From contig CM043953.1 in assembly GCA_014529385.2 (NCBI GenBank), positions 98,458,842 to 98,522,841 on the forward strand: DNA of 64,000 nucleotides, given 5' to 3'. Position numbers and translations under genes: made by a program. Below are positions 10,771 through 23,856 of the stretch, piece by piece (position 1 is the stretch's first letter; every line of letters starts with the position of its first letter). This DNA is from Adiantum capillus-veneris. Lineage: Eukaryota; Streptophyta; Polypodiopsida; Polypodiales; Pteridaceae. The notes under the pieces were generated by a model that saw only the letters and a list, made by a program, of their open reading frames with translations, did no database searches and was not told the DNA's origin.

Positions 10771-11046
10771 GTGCCGTTAAACATTGCCAAATTGATGGAT
10801 TTCATGTCTTCAGAAGTTAGAACCACCATCATGTCCAAACTATATAAAGACCCTGAGCTAGTCTCAGCTCTTCGAGCCTTCCTCAATGGAGAACTAAAGT
10901 TTGGGCTACCACAATTTGCACAGATGGATGGAGCTGGGGAGATGCCAATAGAGGAGGAACACTTAGATCCACAACCCAACCTAGATGAGAACCTTGTTAT
11001 AGAAATACCCGTTAACAAGTTGGGACAATACTTTGAGGGTGATTAA
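10771..11046 (+). pseudogene. Gag/protease linker ORF of A2
   Basis: A 91-residue frame (MPLNIAKLMDFMSSEVRTTI onward) just upstream of the protease. The distance from primer site to protease is only about 2.3 kb, so gag is shortened or replaced. No known domain seen. Confidence 0.4.
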
Positions 11047-11049
11047 TCC

Positions 11050-11841
11050 AATGCGAACATACCAATGACTACTAAGGGATTAATTGTGAAGGGAATCCTT
11101 GATGGTGGCGCTGGGGTTAGTATTGTGACTAAAAATTGCTAGGAAACTATGGGAAGACCTCACCTTGCGACCACAACCATAGTAGTGAAGATGGCCAATG
11201 GGTCTATTGTTAAACCTATTGGGATGCTAGAAGATCTCAAGATCAAGGTCTTTGGACATAAAATAAGGATTACCTTTATTGTTATGGATTTCTCCAAACA
11301 CACTATGGAATCGGAGATGATCTTAGGACGTCCTTTCATGAGGGAAGTAAAAATGATGCATGACTGGTCTAAAAACCATGTCTACTTGCAGTTCCAAGAT
11401 TTTGTCATTCAAGTGGATCTTGTAACTGGTCGAGAACATCCCCCAGGAAATAGGTTTATAATTGATCATAGATCTGAAACCACGGTTCACTCGGCCCCAT
11501 TGCAGTATTGTTACACGTGTAAAGCGAACACTGATGTTGGGGAAGATTCTCCATATATGGATGTACTACCTGGGATGATTGAGTCAGACAATGTGGATTG
11601 GGTCCACCTAGCAGCAACCATAGACACTTGGGGAAGTAGGGGGACGACCTGGGTAACACCTGAGGGGGATGAAATACCACCACTTGTACCCTTAAATATG
11701 CTAGAAGCAATGCATATATCTTCTGATGATCTACATGATGAAAGTTTGACTGGCATTGGAACCAGTAGCGCCTCACAAGACTGTAGCCCACACGATTTGG
11801 GGTCAGAATCATCAGTTGAAATTGACTCTGAGGACGAATAA
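11050..11841 (+). pseudogene. Gypsy A2 protease (DGGA type) and acidic linker
   Basis: At about 11092-11130 the sequence encodes GILDGGAGVSIVTK, the position of the catalytic D-T/S-G of retropepsins but with Gly in the middle; an in-frame TAG follows at about 11142. The frame continues from 11149 through ILGRPF (about 11323-11340) into the acidic linker and stops at 11839-11841. The DGGA form recurs in the B-family protease at about 60570. Confidence 0.75.
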
Positions 11842-12742
11842 TCTGAGTTAAATCTTAGTGCAAATGTGGGGACAAACCATTCAGAGCCCAGTGGTAACCT
11901 AGATGACAATCTATCCAAGGGAGCAGAAGACACAAGTAGTGATTCATCTAGTGACTCTTCACTAGAGATCGCCCGTAATCAAGAATTAAACAAGAAGAGT
12001 AAGAGATAGAAGAGGCGACGATATTGATCAAATGTGCGTGCTAGAATAAATGAAAAGAAATCTAGTGCAGAATGGCTTAATTATATAGGGGCATGTGATG
12101 CTCATTGAAAGTTGGTAGATAACTGGGGTGAATACCTTCAAAGCGTTATGTGGTGTAGTCCACAACCCATTGACATTGCACAACTAGACGCTACAAAGAA
12201 GCAAAATTGAGTTGTACTGTAAGGAGACGACAAAATCGAGAGTTAGCTCAACAACAAAAGGAATCGGAAGTGAAATCACAATCCACAGAACAACAGGACT
12301 CCACAGACTTACACCCTGCACCTAAACATTTCAAATCCTATACCACAGAGGAACGTAAGGTTGTGTATACAAAGGTTCAAAGAAAACCTATTGATGGGAG
12401 CAATGGGGTCTATGACGGTCCAGTGATAGTTAAGGAAATAGAGTTAGCAGACCCAGGAGAAGAGTCTAAACCTGTTTTCATTGCCCAAGGTCTGACCAAG
12501 ACTGAGGAGTGTGTACTTAAAGAACTTCTCAAGGAATTCAGGGATATATTTTTTTGGACATATCATGATATGAAAGGTGTTTCACCTTCTATGGTGCAAC
12601 ACACAATCCCCATGAATAGCATGCTAAACCAGTTCAGCAACGACCCTACCCAATGAATCCTAAATATGCAAAAATCGTTCAAGAAGAGATTGAAAAGCTT
12701 GTGGAATGCAGATTCATATACCCTATTGAGCACTCATAATGG
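11842..12742 (+). pseudogene. Gypsy A2 pol linker, stop- and frameshift-rich
   Basis: Collinear with about 650-1460 of copy 1 but broken by several stops (for example TAG near 12007, TGA near 12106 and TAA near 12737) and by a frameshift near 12640. The ORF 12207-12656 (149 aa) is the best-preserved piece and leads into the RT N-terminus. Confidence 0.75.
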
Positions 12743-14020
12743 GTGTCTCCAATAGTGATTGTGCCAAAAAAGAATGGGAAACTCAGAGTGTGCGTGGATC
12801 TCAAGAAGGTCAATGCCACCACGAGGAGGGACCATTACCCCTTGCCATATTCAGAACATGTGTTTGAAAGAGTTGTAGGGAAGGAAGCTTATAGCTTTTT
12901 AGATGGGTACTCTGGCTACAATCAAATCACAATTGCACTAGAGGACCAAGCTAAAACAACCTTTATAACTGAATTTAGAGTGTTCGCATTTCGTGTTATG
13001 GCTTTTGGCTTAACCAATGCCCCTTCTACCTTTCAAAGATTAATAAACACTGCTTTTAGAGAATATTTGAGGGAGTTTTGTGAATTTTTCTTAGATGACC
13101 TTTGTGTTTATTCCTCTTGGAAAGAACATCTATCATGCTTACGAAAAGTGTTTGAGAAGTGTAGATTGTATCGCATCTCCTTAAACCCTTTCAAATGCCA
13201 ATTTTGGGTTAATCATGGAGTCATTTTAGGGCATATAGTGTCTAAAAATGGGATTTCCATAGATGAGAGCAAAATTAAAGCCATTGCTGAATTGCCACCA
13301 CCTACAAACTATAAAGGAGTTCAAAGGTTCATGGGCCATGTTGGTTATTACCGACGGTTTATTTTAAACTTTGCCGAGATAGCTCGTCCTTTGTACAAGC
13401 TTCTTATTGAGTTCCAATGGTTTACGGAGTGTGACCATGCTTATGAGTCATTGAAAAAGACCTTGACTAGCGCTCCTATTCTACAAGTAGCCGATTGGAA
13501 TGTAATTTTCCATGTGCATATTGATGCATCAAACTTTGCTATTGGGTGTGTTCTAGCTCAACCAGGAGAACATAAACTGGACTACCCCATTAGCTTTGCA
13601 AGTCGTCAATTGAATGATGCCGAGAGAAACTACACCACTACAGAGCGAGAAGGTTTAGGTATGATTTATGCAGTGAAGAAATTTTGCTACTACCTTCTGG
13701 CCAACAACTTTGTGTTCTATGTTGATCATCAAGCCTTGTTGTATCTAGTAAATAAACCTTGTTCCACGGGAAGAATTACACGATGGTTATTAATTCTCTT
13801 TGAGTTTGATTTTACCGTTGTGGTGAGACCTGGTAAAAGACATGTCATGGCGGATCAATTGTTTCGTATACCCAATGGTGAAGCCCCTACTGGAGTCGAT
13901 GATGAATTGCCTGATACTTCTCTATTCCTAGTCGAGACCATACCTGAATGGAGTGAGACGATTGTGAACTTTCTAGTTAATGGTTTTCCACCGAAAGAGC
14001 TTCGTAAAGACATAGCTTGA
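12743..14020 (+). pseudogene. Gypsy A2 reverse transcriptase and RNase H
   Basis: A 425-codon open frame. The RT palm is intact, with FLDD at about 13089-13100. RNase H follows with Asp in HIDASNFAIG (about 13516), Glu in TTTEREGLG and Asp in YVDHQAL, so this copy keeps the half of RNase H that copy 1 lost. It ends in the TGA shared with copy 1 (14018-14020). No second, archaeal-type RNase H follows, unlike element B. Confidence 0.9.
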
Positions 14021-15042
14021 AAAATGTTAAAATAATGTGAACCTTACTCTCTCATTGCAGGAACTCTCTACAGGCTAGGGAAGGATGATATTCTTAGACG
14101 TTGTGCCCGTGAGGATGAGTATTTATACATACTACAAGAATCCCACATGGGTATAGCCGAAGGACATTTCTCAGGGGAACTAACAGCTAGAAAGGTGTTG
14201 CAATCAGGCTATTGGTGGCCAACCTTATCTAAGGATGCATCACTTTTTGCAAAAAGGATGTGATGAATGCCAGCGCTACAAGATCACACAATGAAAGGAT
14301 AGGATGCCCTTACATCCTGTTAAAGTGACTCAACCATTTGAAAAATGGGGTTTGGACTTTGTAGGCCCAATTAGTTCGACAGCTCATAGCACTCAATCTA
14401 GATATACTATCATTGCCACTGACTATGTGACAAAGTGGGCGGAAGCCAGGGCGACACGTAAGGTCGATGCGAGGTCAACTGCCAAGTTTCTCTTTGAGAA
14501 CATTATTACAAGATTTGGTTGTCCCTTTGAGATTGTGAGTGACAATGGTATGATATCTCACCATAAGTCCACACCTTTATTATCCACAAGCAAACGGCCA
14601 AGCTAAGAGCACCAACAAGACCTTAATCTCTATCTTTACCAAAACGGTGGAAGCTCATCGCACAGATTGGGATTTAAAGCTTACATCAGCTCTATGGGCT
14701 TATCATACTGCGTACAAAGTTGCCATTAACTGCACACCATTCAAGATGGTGTATGGCCAAGAAGCGGTTATGCCATGGGAGTTTGTCGTTCCTAGTCTTC
14801 GAGTAGCTTCTCAAGAAGGTTGGGATGGTAACCCCTTAGTTGATCGATTATATATCCTTGAAAGGCTAGATGAAGAGAGGCAATTAGCTGTGCAAAATGC
14901 ACTTGTGGAGAAAGATAGGAGGAAGAAATGGTTTGACCTTCATCTAAAGAACAAACATATCAATGTTGGTGATAAATTCCTTATGTATGGAGTGCGTAAC
15001 AAAAATGCAAAAGTTGAAATATGCGGGAAAAGGACCATATAG
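14021..15042 (+). pseudogene. Gypsy A2 integrase, deleted and frameshifted
   Basis: The HHCC region is frameshifted near 14255. The core frame 14304-14606 keeps the first two Asp (DFVG and SDNG) but lacks about 45 bp after SDNG, and the catalytic Glu codon is changed to Lys (GQAKST in the alternative frame near 14602). Integrase then resumes at 14647-15042 and shifts frame again near 15005. It cannot be active. Confidence 0.85.
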
Positions 15043-16202
15043 AGTATGTGAGATCACCCCACAAGGAACCATTCGTGTGGAGACTCTTGATGGAGTTGAA
15101 ACCATTGGATTCCTCAATGGGAGAAAATTTAAAAGATACTATGATCCTTTAATCCAAGAGGAGCTACATGCCATCCATACAAAAAAGGCATCCAAGGCAC
15201 AAACAGAATTGAAGAAGATACAAGCTCAAGCGGAGGCTAAGGAGCGACAACAACACATAATACGAAAACAAGAGGCTAACCTTGGAGTCACACATGCATT
15301 CCACATTGAAACCGACGAGGATTGGTTGGACTCTGACACACCTCTACGATACCCTATTGAGCTAAACAACACCTATGGAAAAGTGCTATATAACGCCTTA
15401 TTGGACACGGGTGCTAAATATAATCTGCTATCATATGGGGTGTGGTGTCAGTTAGGAAATCCACCTCTATCTGAGAGTATTATCCAAGTCAAGGGTGTCA
15501 ACAAGAAAAAAACTTCGGTTTTTGGAATCTGGCACACTTCTGTCAGTTATGACAATGGGGTTGTAGCTCAAGACTTTTTGGTCATGCCTATTGGAACTAT
15601 GGAGGGTAATATAAATCTAGGACGCACGTGGATGATAGCCACAAAATGCACTATTGAGTGGGGGACAGGGGGTGTCACAACACAGAAACCAACTCTTAGC
15701 CTTGCCACTCAAGCCATAGTCCCTGAAATATTGCCTCTTAAGGAAATAAAACCCAAAAAATTGCATGTCCAAGAGGTTGAACCATATGTCCCCATAGCCC
15801 AACTCTCTAGAGCTTCAACTGATGTAGTTGAAATAAAGCTTGAGACACACAAGACCCAATCCCAATATTACAAAGAAAACATACAAGTGGATCCCTAAAG
15901 CTTCTTTAGCAACCATAGCTAGTGCTAAAAGACAGAAGCCTTGTAAGAAAAGTCCCATTCGCCCCAAGAAATGTAAAGAAATGTTGCGTTGGATTCCTAC
16001 AAAACTATTGGAAGCCCAAGGCTACTATGAAGGAAATGATCAAATCTGGGTGCCAAAACGTAAATTGTGCTCTTACTTGTCACCGAGCCCATGTGAGCTC
16101 AATCCTGTGGCTCCAAAACAAATTCAAGATCGCGAAAAGGAAAACATCACGGAATGCTACACACCTGCTCCAGAGCTAGTTTGGGTACCGAAGAAAGAAT
16201 GA
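14963..16202 (+). pseudogene. Integrase C-terminus fused to DTGA protease-like domain and W-x-P-K repeats (A2)
   Basis: From 14963 to 15898 one frame runs from the integrase C-terminus (FKRYYDP) through a charged linker into NALLDTGAKYNLLS (about 15391-15432) and NLGRTWM (about 15615), without a stop between. This shows that the extra domain was a C-terminal extension of Pol. After a frameshift near 15870, 15840-16202 carries KWIPKASL, RWIPTKLLEAQGYY, IWVPKRK and VWVPKK, matching copy 1. The same layout in both copies argues that the extension belongs to the family. Confidence 0.75.
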
Positions 16203-16623
16203 TTTGTTCCACCTAGCTCAAGAACAACGAAATCAAATGAAGCTCCTTGCTCTTCATGTAATTCCTATACGAAAATAGAAGCTTCAACACAACCTCCACC
16301 TACCATTGTACATATCCATACAAGCAAGAAAGAGTTTGCACCTCCCATTGTAAGTTCACCACCTACAACAATGTTGCAAATAAAATCATGGGAGATTACC
16401 TTACCACCCTTGCAACTAGATGAAACACATAGGGTGGTCGAAAACTATTGGTTAAAGCCTTCACATATAACAACTTGAAACAACTGGTTTCAAAGGGTGA
16501 CGACATCATTCCAAAAGGTATGATCTACCCAAGGAAGGGGGGAGTGTTTGATGACATCCATCATTCACTTGCTTCCCTCTCAACCTTCCTCCCTGACCTC
16601 TTAATCTTCAATATTAGGGAATG

Positions 16624-16633
16624 TATATATAAA
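16624..16633 (+). promoter_or_regulatory. TATA-box-like element upstream of the 3' ORF (A2)
   Basis: Same TATATATAAA and context as at 5158-5167, about 140 bp before the ORF start. Confidence 0.45.
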
Positions 16634-16734
16634 GCCTTATACTCATGAAAACAAGATTAGAAAGTAAAAGAGCAAGAGCCATAACACAAAATCATAAAAA
16701 CACATTATGCACAAGAACACGACCCTTGTAATAT

Positions 16735-17175
16735 TTGCACTCTAACCATCATCTATTTGCATGTACAGATATGGCTAGTACGCTAGAGTCATCCACTCCT
16801 GCCTTGGATGAGAGGTACCCTTGTTACTTTTCACAAATGTTTCACATGGTATTTCCTGTGCTTGCCTGTGAATGGGATTTGGTAGGTACGCTAGCATGTG
16901 AGAGGAATTTCGAGGAGTTAGAATGGTTGATACGTCTCTTGACCACGACTGATCCATACTTAGTAGAGAGTGTATCTCCCATTGCACAAACCTACCCTTT
17001 TAACCAAGATGACTATAGGTGTCTACTAACCTTCTTAGTAAACATGGGTACCTATGATGAAGAAGAAGATTTACATGATTACATGGATGGCACATATGGT
17101 CTCATGGATGATGACTTTGTTTATCTCGACGATGAGGATAGGGGTTTAGCCTTAGGGTTTCCCCCCAATCTCTAA
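16735..17175 (+). CDS. Conserved 3' ORF of family A, unknown function (A2)
   Basis: A 146-residue uninterrupted ORF, nearly the same as 5268-5726; likely start at the Met at 16771, again after a TGTACAG acceptor-like site. Differences from copy 1 are scattered single residues, and the C-terminal acidic YDEEEDLHDYMDGTYG and DDDFVYLDDEDRG blocks are unchanged. It stays open while pol of the same element is badly broken. Function unknown. Confidence 0.65.
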   Translation: MHSNHHLFACTDMASTLESSTPALDERYPCYFSQMFHMVFPVLACEWDLVGTLACERNFEELEWLIRLLTTTDPYLVESVSPIAQTYPFNQDDYRCLLTFLVNMGTYDEEEDLHDYMDGTYGLMDDDFVYLDDEDRGLALGFPPNL

Positions 17176-18504
17176 AATATCATATTCCCTTGACTCTCTA
17201 AGGGGAGTGAAAATAATTAGGTTAGGGTTTCTTATGTTTTTTAATTGTTTTCAATAAGTGTTGGTACCTTTTTCCACTGATGTGCCTCCTAGAGGTATTC
17301 TTTGTGTTTCTTAGTGTGTACACGAACGTGTTGCTATGGTTAGGATTTGGACCTTCATGGAATCTTTCTCTCGTTCACACTTCAAATCGAGCGCGACCAA
17401 CAATACAAACATGTGTTTCTTGTCCATTAGCATTGCCCCTTATCTTTTTTGCATCCTTGTTTGTCTGCTTTGATTGTGATTGGTAGCATAATATTTAGCA
17501 CATTTTCTTAGTACCAAACATTAAATTCAATGTAGCTTTTTGTCATAATCACTTGTCTAGATTTAAAAACTAGTTTGACCAAGTTAGGTGTTGGAGATCT
17601 TCTCTTAGTACCATGGGGAATGCCTTTCTAATAATCAATGGTTACTTAGGTTCTTAATCCGATTTAGGCAGCATTGTGTATTGACCTTTAGCTTAAGTAT
17701 TATAAAGGGAGTTTACTAGTGTGATGAGCGTGGGGAGGGTAACAGTGTTATATGACCCCCCAAAGATACAAAATTAAAATGCTAAAAATGAACAAACAAA
17801 AAAATCAAAGTGCCACAATGTAAAAAATCTTAAGCTGGAAGAGAAATCTCAGCTTGATTCGGCACTTCACTCACATGTATCGCCTATGGTACTAGAGCCC
17901 TAGAGGTTCCCAGTGTGGGCGCTTTTCCTTGAAAAGCAAAAAACCCAAGGCATACAAAATAAGCACACACATTAAAATTGAATCACTGTGAAAAGACTTT
18001 GGGGGGTCAAAGAAAAGGTAATCAATCAGGTGATGATTTCATGAGAAATTCCTTTTATCGTAGCTTAACTACAAGGTCTTCTAGGTATAGCCTCTAGTCA
18101 GCCCTCGAACATGAAATACTTGGCTCTCGCGATTAAACAACTTAATTGACCAAAGAAAATTAAGAAGCATACCCATGGTATTAATAGTCAATCTTTAGTG
18201 CCTTTCGACCGTTGAATTAGCGACCCCTAACTTGTTTAGTTTTTTAACCTTTACAACTATTTATGCGTTTGATTATATTGTAATTTAATGTTTATTACTG
18301 ACAAATGGTTTAAAATTATATTTCCAATCAGATTGTCTGCCTACTACCCCATATGCTTTTTTATTGTATATGAGAATGCAATTATTGTGCCAATGTTGTT
18401 TGATTTTGCAGTAACTGAAGAAGGCTAAGGACATTCATCTCAAATGCTCTTCCACCTCGACGAACGAGCTTCAACTCAATAGCTTTTGAGGACGGAATCT
18501 ACAT
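17176..18504 (+). other. Untranslated tail of A2
   Basis: About 1.3 kb between last ORF and polypurine tract, A/T-rich, without a supported ORF. The short frame at 17280-17486 has no support. This is the segment deleted from copy 1. Confidence 0.6.
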
Positions 18505-18518
18505 CAGGAAGGGGGGCA
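18505..18518 (+). promoter_or_regulatory. Polypurine tract of A2
   Basis: AGGAAGGGGGGCA precedes the LTR start TGTTAACC at 18519. Confidence 0.7.
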
Positions 18519-19166
<648 letters not shown>

Positions 19167-19641
19167 ACGTAATACATTGGCGTTGCAAAAAAGCTTCATT
19201 CACTTGAGAGTTTATTGAGGCATCATGTAGCAAGTGTAATGCATCCCATCTTCCAAATCACTTCTTTATTTCTTGCATCCATCCCATGCTCAAGATCTTT
19301 CTTTTATGGGTTTTTTGAACTTTTCTGCTTGCTTCCCATGCAATTGTAGGGATTCAATGTGAGGGGTTTTTACTCATCTTTATCATGTACTCCACAATCC
19401 TTTCCATGCCCATAACCTCAATTGGCGAGTCAAGAAGTAGGAGCATATACGGTGTTTGTGTCTTAACTTGGAGAAAGTTTGTAAGAAAAGGCTTATGGAC
19501 ATGCTCAAACTCTTTCCAAGTAGACTTTGAGAAGCTCCCGCCCCACACTTCAACTCCACAAAGAAGAACCTGTGTCACCAATGTGTCAAAAAGGTACTCT
19601 ATCTGCCTCCATCTCTATCTTTCTCTCTCTCTCTATATTTC

Positions 19642-19674
<33 letters not shown>

Positions 19675-19732
19675 ATATATATATATATATATATATTCTC
19701 TATTCTCTCCCCCTCTCTCCTTCCTTCTTTGA

Positions 19733-19804
<72 letters not shown>

Positions 19805-19878
19805 AAAATGATGATAGGGATGCAAAGAAAGAAACAAAGATGGGTAAAAAGATACGGGGAGAGAAGTTTGGAAAGTTT

Positions 19879-19923
<45 letters not shown>

Positions 19924-20395
19924 AGATAGATAGATTTTATTATTGTCCTCGGAGGTCAAATATGACCTATGGGACCAAAGTTACATGTGATGTAGTATGT
20001 ATATGGCTAATGAGTGACTCTCGATGCTCCAAAATTGTGGTGATGAGAGTCACAATGGAGAGCCCACACTGTGGCTAGGAGAGGAAAGTTTGTAGGTCTA
20101 AGTTATGGCTGAAAAGGTGAGAGAATCAAGTTTGGATGTGACCAAAAGCTGAGCACTCTAGTAGTGTGTGGTACTCAGACTCTCGAACTTGCAGTGAGCA
20201 TAATGCGCACAATCAATTTGACTCTTCTCCATTGCCCCAACGCCTTGTCTCGCATCGAAGGAAATGGGAGCTAAGCCAAATGGCTGCAATAGTGCATATC
20301 ACCGACAAGGGGAGAGGCTCAAGCATGTAAGTGTGAGTACGGTTTCCTATTTTAGCAAAGAACATGGTTTTGTAGTTGGGGGAAATATGGGTGGT

Positions 20396-20440
<45 letters not shown>

Positions 20441-20771
20441 TCTTTTTGAACAGGAGAGAGAAAGAGAAATAAATAGAGGGAGAACAAGAGTGATGTGGAG
20501 GGAGAGAATGCAAGAGATATTATGCCAATAGGGGAGGAATTCCAAAGACCGAGCAAGATTTGTCGAGCAAACCAAGAAAGCGAGCAAAACCAACCACTTA
20601 AAGAGGACAACATACAGAGAATTATCAAATCTTGGTACATTTTGGGAATACTTAATTTCACATGAGAATTCTTGAAGCTATCAAAGCATGGAAACTTGCT
20701 TATTATATTCTCTACATCTAGAGTCACCATATATAAGAAAAACCAAATATTCTTATAGATGTGCACATTCC

Positions 20772-20814
<43 letters not shown>

Positions 20815-21181
20815 ACAAAACTTTATTTTTGTTTATTACATAGTTTACAATGTATACACATAGTGCAGCTCATTGCTCAATAAATCTTTGTGTATGCAAA
20901 ATTTCTGTCAGGATGGCATTTTCTTGTTGTATCATACAGTATATCCTTGAAGAGCGGCACAAAAGGGTTCAACATCCCTTCTATAAAAGGAAAAGGTATT
21001 TGTGGATAGTTTGGTATCCGCAACACAGCTTTTGATTTGATTAATGATATATGTCTTTCTCCACAAGCACAATGCTAGAAATGTCATCATGGGAGCGACC
21101 AAAGTAGCACTGGTCTAGTTGGGCTTTGTAGAGCAGCAAATTGAAAAACCTCATTTGGATCATTGTCAAGGACCATGTTTA
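19167..21181. repeat. Microsatellite-rich repeat Z
   Basis: Non-coding DNA with CT, TA, GT and GA arrays (about 19620-19800, 19881-19919, 20400-20437 and 20776-20813). The part around 19945-20110 matches 37420-37575 in reverse complement, so it belongs to a dispersed repeat. No supported ORF; frames over the arrays are artefacts. Confidence 0.6.
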
Positions 21182-21827
21182 TGTTAAGTATGGAGCTTGA
21201 TTTACCCTTGTAATTTTCTGTGGTAAAAGCGCATATTTGTAAGGCCCCCATTATGAGGAGAAGCCATTGTGCGTGAAGGAAAATCACTCATCGGAAACCA
21301 AAATTTTCACGGACAAGAATCAGGGGCCGGAATATTCTTTTTCGCCGGAATATTATGCCCGGACGGCGGCCGGAAAGTGGTCGGAAAACAACCGGTCGGT
21401 TGGTCGGTGGCCGGTAGTCAATGGCCGATGGCCGGTGGTCGGAAGTCAATGGCCAGTGGCCGGTGGTCGGAAGTCAATGGCCGGTGGCCGAATTCAAAAG
21501 CGGACTTGTCTTCTCAAGGGCGGCCACTTATGGGCGGATTGGAGGGTCCGATTTGGACTTATTCGCACAAGAGCGGCTACACATGGCTGTCTCTCATTAG
21601 AGAGGGCAGCCCTTTTGGCCTATAAAAGGAGGCCATTTCTACACACATTTCATAGTGTGAAGTTGATGCAACAAGGTGAGTGTGAGGTGGTGAGAGTGAA
21701 GCAAGGCGGGAGCTCCATTAAGGGTATAATCCCTTTGTAAACTACTTCTTGTTTTGAAGTACTAAAGCCATTGAGTGGCTGCTTTCCCGTGGACGTAGCC
21801 CACATTGGGTGAACCACGTATATCGTG

Positions 21828-21888
<61 letters not shown>

Positions 21889-21972
21889 CTATAATCTCGT
21901 GTATATAAATCTGTCTCTCTCCATTAAGTAATCTACTCAGTTATCTATTTAGCTACGTCTTATTTCCTAACA
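21182..21972 (+). repeat. 5' LTR of copia C1
   Basis: TGTTAAG to CCTAACA, 791 bp, with complementary ends TGTTA/TAACA. It contains a G/C-rich minisatellite (21392-21490) and a CT array (21835-21886). The first 84 bp match the truncated 3' LTR at 26052-26135. A TATA-like CTATAAAAGG lies at about 21620. Confidence 0.85.
21392..21490 (+). repeat. GGCCGG-type minisatellite in C1 LTR
   Basis: Degenerate tandem units of GGCCGGTGGTCGGAAGTCAAT type, repeated at about 38 bp. It lies in U3 upstream of the TATA-like box, where it could alter promoter activity. Confidence 0.7.
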
Positions 21973-22110
21973 ACTGGTATCAGAGCAAGGTTTGCTCGTA
22001 GCTAAATTATCTCAAGGAAAGGATTCCTTGAGATAATTTCCTAACAACTGGTATCAGAGCAAGGTTTGCTCGTAGCTAAATTATCTCAAGGAAAGGATTC
22101 CTTGAATTGA
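21955..22110 (+). repeat. Tandem duplication covering the C1 primer binding site
   Basis: CTGGTATCAGAGC, matching the plant initiator tRNA-Met primer site, occurs at 21974-21986 and again about 78 bp downstream, inside a directly repeated segment. Only the first is adjacent to the LTR end, so only that one would prime normally. Confidence 0.85.
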
Positions 22111-22119
22111 GTGGGAGTT

Positions 22120-23856
22120 ATGGCGGAGGAAGGGAAGCTCAAGATTGAGAAGTTCAACGGCAAAAACTACCAACATTGGAAGATGCAGATTGAAGACTAT
22201 CTCTACTAGAAGGACCTCTATTTGCCACTAGGCGGTCTTGCGAAGAAACCCGCAATAATGGCAGATGAAGCATGGATTGTCCTTGATCGAAAGGCACTGG
22301 GAACAATCCGGTTAAGCTTGGCGTCAACGGTGGCCTTCAATGTTTCGGAGATGAAGACCACGGAGGACTTGATGAAGTCACTTGACGACTTCTACGAGAA
22401 ACCATCGGCATCCAATAAGGTATTTCTTATGAAGCGCTTGTTCAATCTAAAGATGGCAGAGAATGGTTCAGTTGCAGAACACCTAAATGACTTTAACACA
22501 AACATAAGTCAACTTCGATCAGTGAAAATAAATTTCGATGACGAAGTGCAAGCTCTCCTTATACTATCATCTCTACCGGATAGTTGGGACAGCCTTGTGA
22601 TGGCTGTAAGTAATTCTATCTCTGGCACAAATACTCTTAAGTTTGATGATGTTGTGGGTGTTCTCCTAAGCGAGGAAATGCAAAGGAGAAGCACAGGAGA
22701 ATCATCAAGTGCTGCACTATCAGTGGAAACAAGAGGAAGGCTTAAGGAGAGGTTCAAAAACCAAAAGGGTCGTGATCGCTCAAAGCGGAGCAAGTCGCGC
22801 ACAAAGTCAGTTCTTGAATGTTGGAACTGCGGCAAGAAGGGCCACGTCAAGAAGGATTGCTGGTCCAAGAAGAAGAAGGAGACAGAGTCTCAAGACAACA
22901 AGCCAACATCGGAGGCCAATGTGGCAGGTAAAGTAGAGCAAGATGCTCTAATTCTCTCATTAGACAATGTGTCTAATTCCTGGATAGTAGATTTCGGGGC
23001 TTCATTCCATGCGACACCACACAAGCAACATTTCCAAGACTACACCAAAGGTAATTTTGGGTATGTATACTTGGGAGATGATGAAGCTTGTGAGATTGTC
23101 GGCAAAGGTACACTTTCTGTCAAAACTGCTAACGGAAATGAATGGAAGCTTAAAGATGTTAGGCATGTTCCTTCTCTTCGTAAAAATTTGATCTCTACAG
23201 GACAATTGGACGATGAAGGTCACAACATTGCATTCGGAAACAAACGGTGGAAGATCTCAAAGGGATCTTTGGTGGTTGCCAAGGGTGAAAAAGTCGGTAC
23301 ACTTTACTTGTGTACTGTTAGCACGCAACCTTCAGCTTGTGCAGCAACTACAGAAGTTGACAGTGCGGTGTGGCACTACCGACTTGGGCATATGAGTGCC
23401 AAAGGAATGCAAATCCTTCAAACAAAGAAGCTTCTACCAGGTTTGAAAGAAGTGGACTTAGAGTTCTGTGAAGATTGTGTTTATGGTAAACAAAAGAGGG
23501 TAAAATTTCAAAAATCAGGAAATGAAAGAAAAAATAAAAAACTTGAGTTGGTTCATTCTGATGTTTGGGGTCCTGCAAGTACACCATCACTTGGTGGCTC
23601 ATTGTACTATGTAACATTCATAGACGATGCGACTAGAAAAACATGGGTTTATGTCATGAAGAATAAATCCGATGTATTTTCCATATTTCAAAGGTGGAAA
23701 GCCTTTGTGGAGAATGAAACAGGTACCAAGGTTAAATGCCTCAGATCCGACAATGGAGGCGAATATTGTAGCCAAGCTTTTGTGCTAGCAATGGCATTCG
23801 GAGGCAAAGGACAACCCCAAGGACACCTCAACAAAATGGGATTTCGGAAAGGATGA
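22120..23856 (+). pseudogene. Copia C1 gag-protease-integrase (N-terminal part)
   Basis: Starts at ATG 22120 (MAEEGKLKIEKFNGKNYQHW), with one TAG at 22207-22209. The gag UBN2-type domain is followed by the zinc knuckle CWNCGKKGHVKKDC (about 22819-22860), then protease with DFGA in place of D-S-G-A (about 22990), the pre-integrase HHCC region (WHYRLGH, then CEDC) and the integrase core with Asp in HSDVWGP and Asp in RSDNGGEY. The frame is lost shortly after, near 23795. The rest of integrase, with Glu in NGISERMN, is in the next frame. Confidence 0.9.

Noticed and set aside
17280-17486. 68-codon ORF in the A2 tail
   Set aside because: No similarity to another copy and within untranslated sequence.
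21392-21490. CRISPR-like array
   Set aside because: Degenerate tandem minisatellite without unique spacers, in a eukaryotic LTR.
21974-21986. tRNA gene fragment
   Set aside because: TGGTATCAGAGC is the primer site complementary to initiator tRNA-Met; no tRNA body is present. No tRNA or rRNA gene was found in the window.
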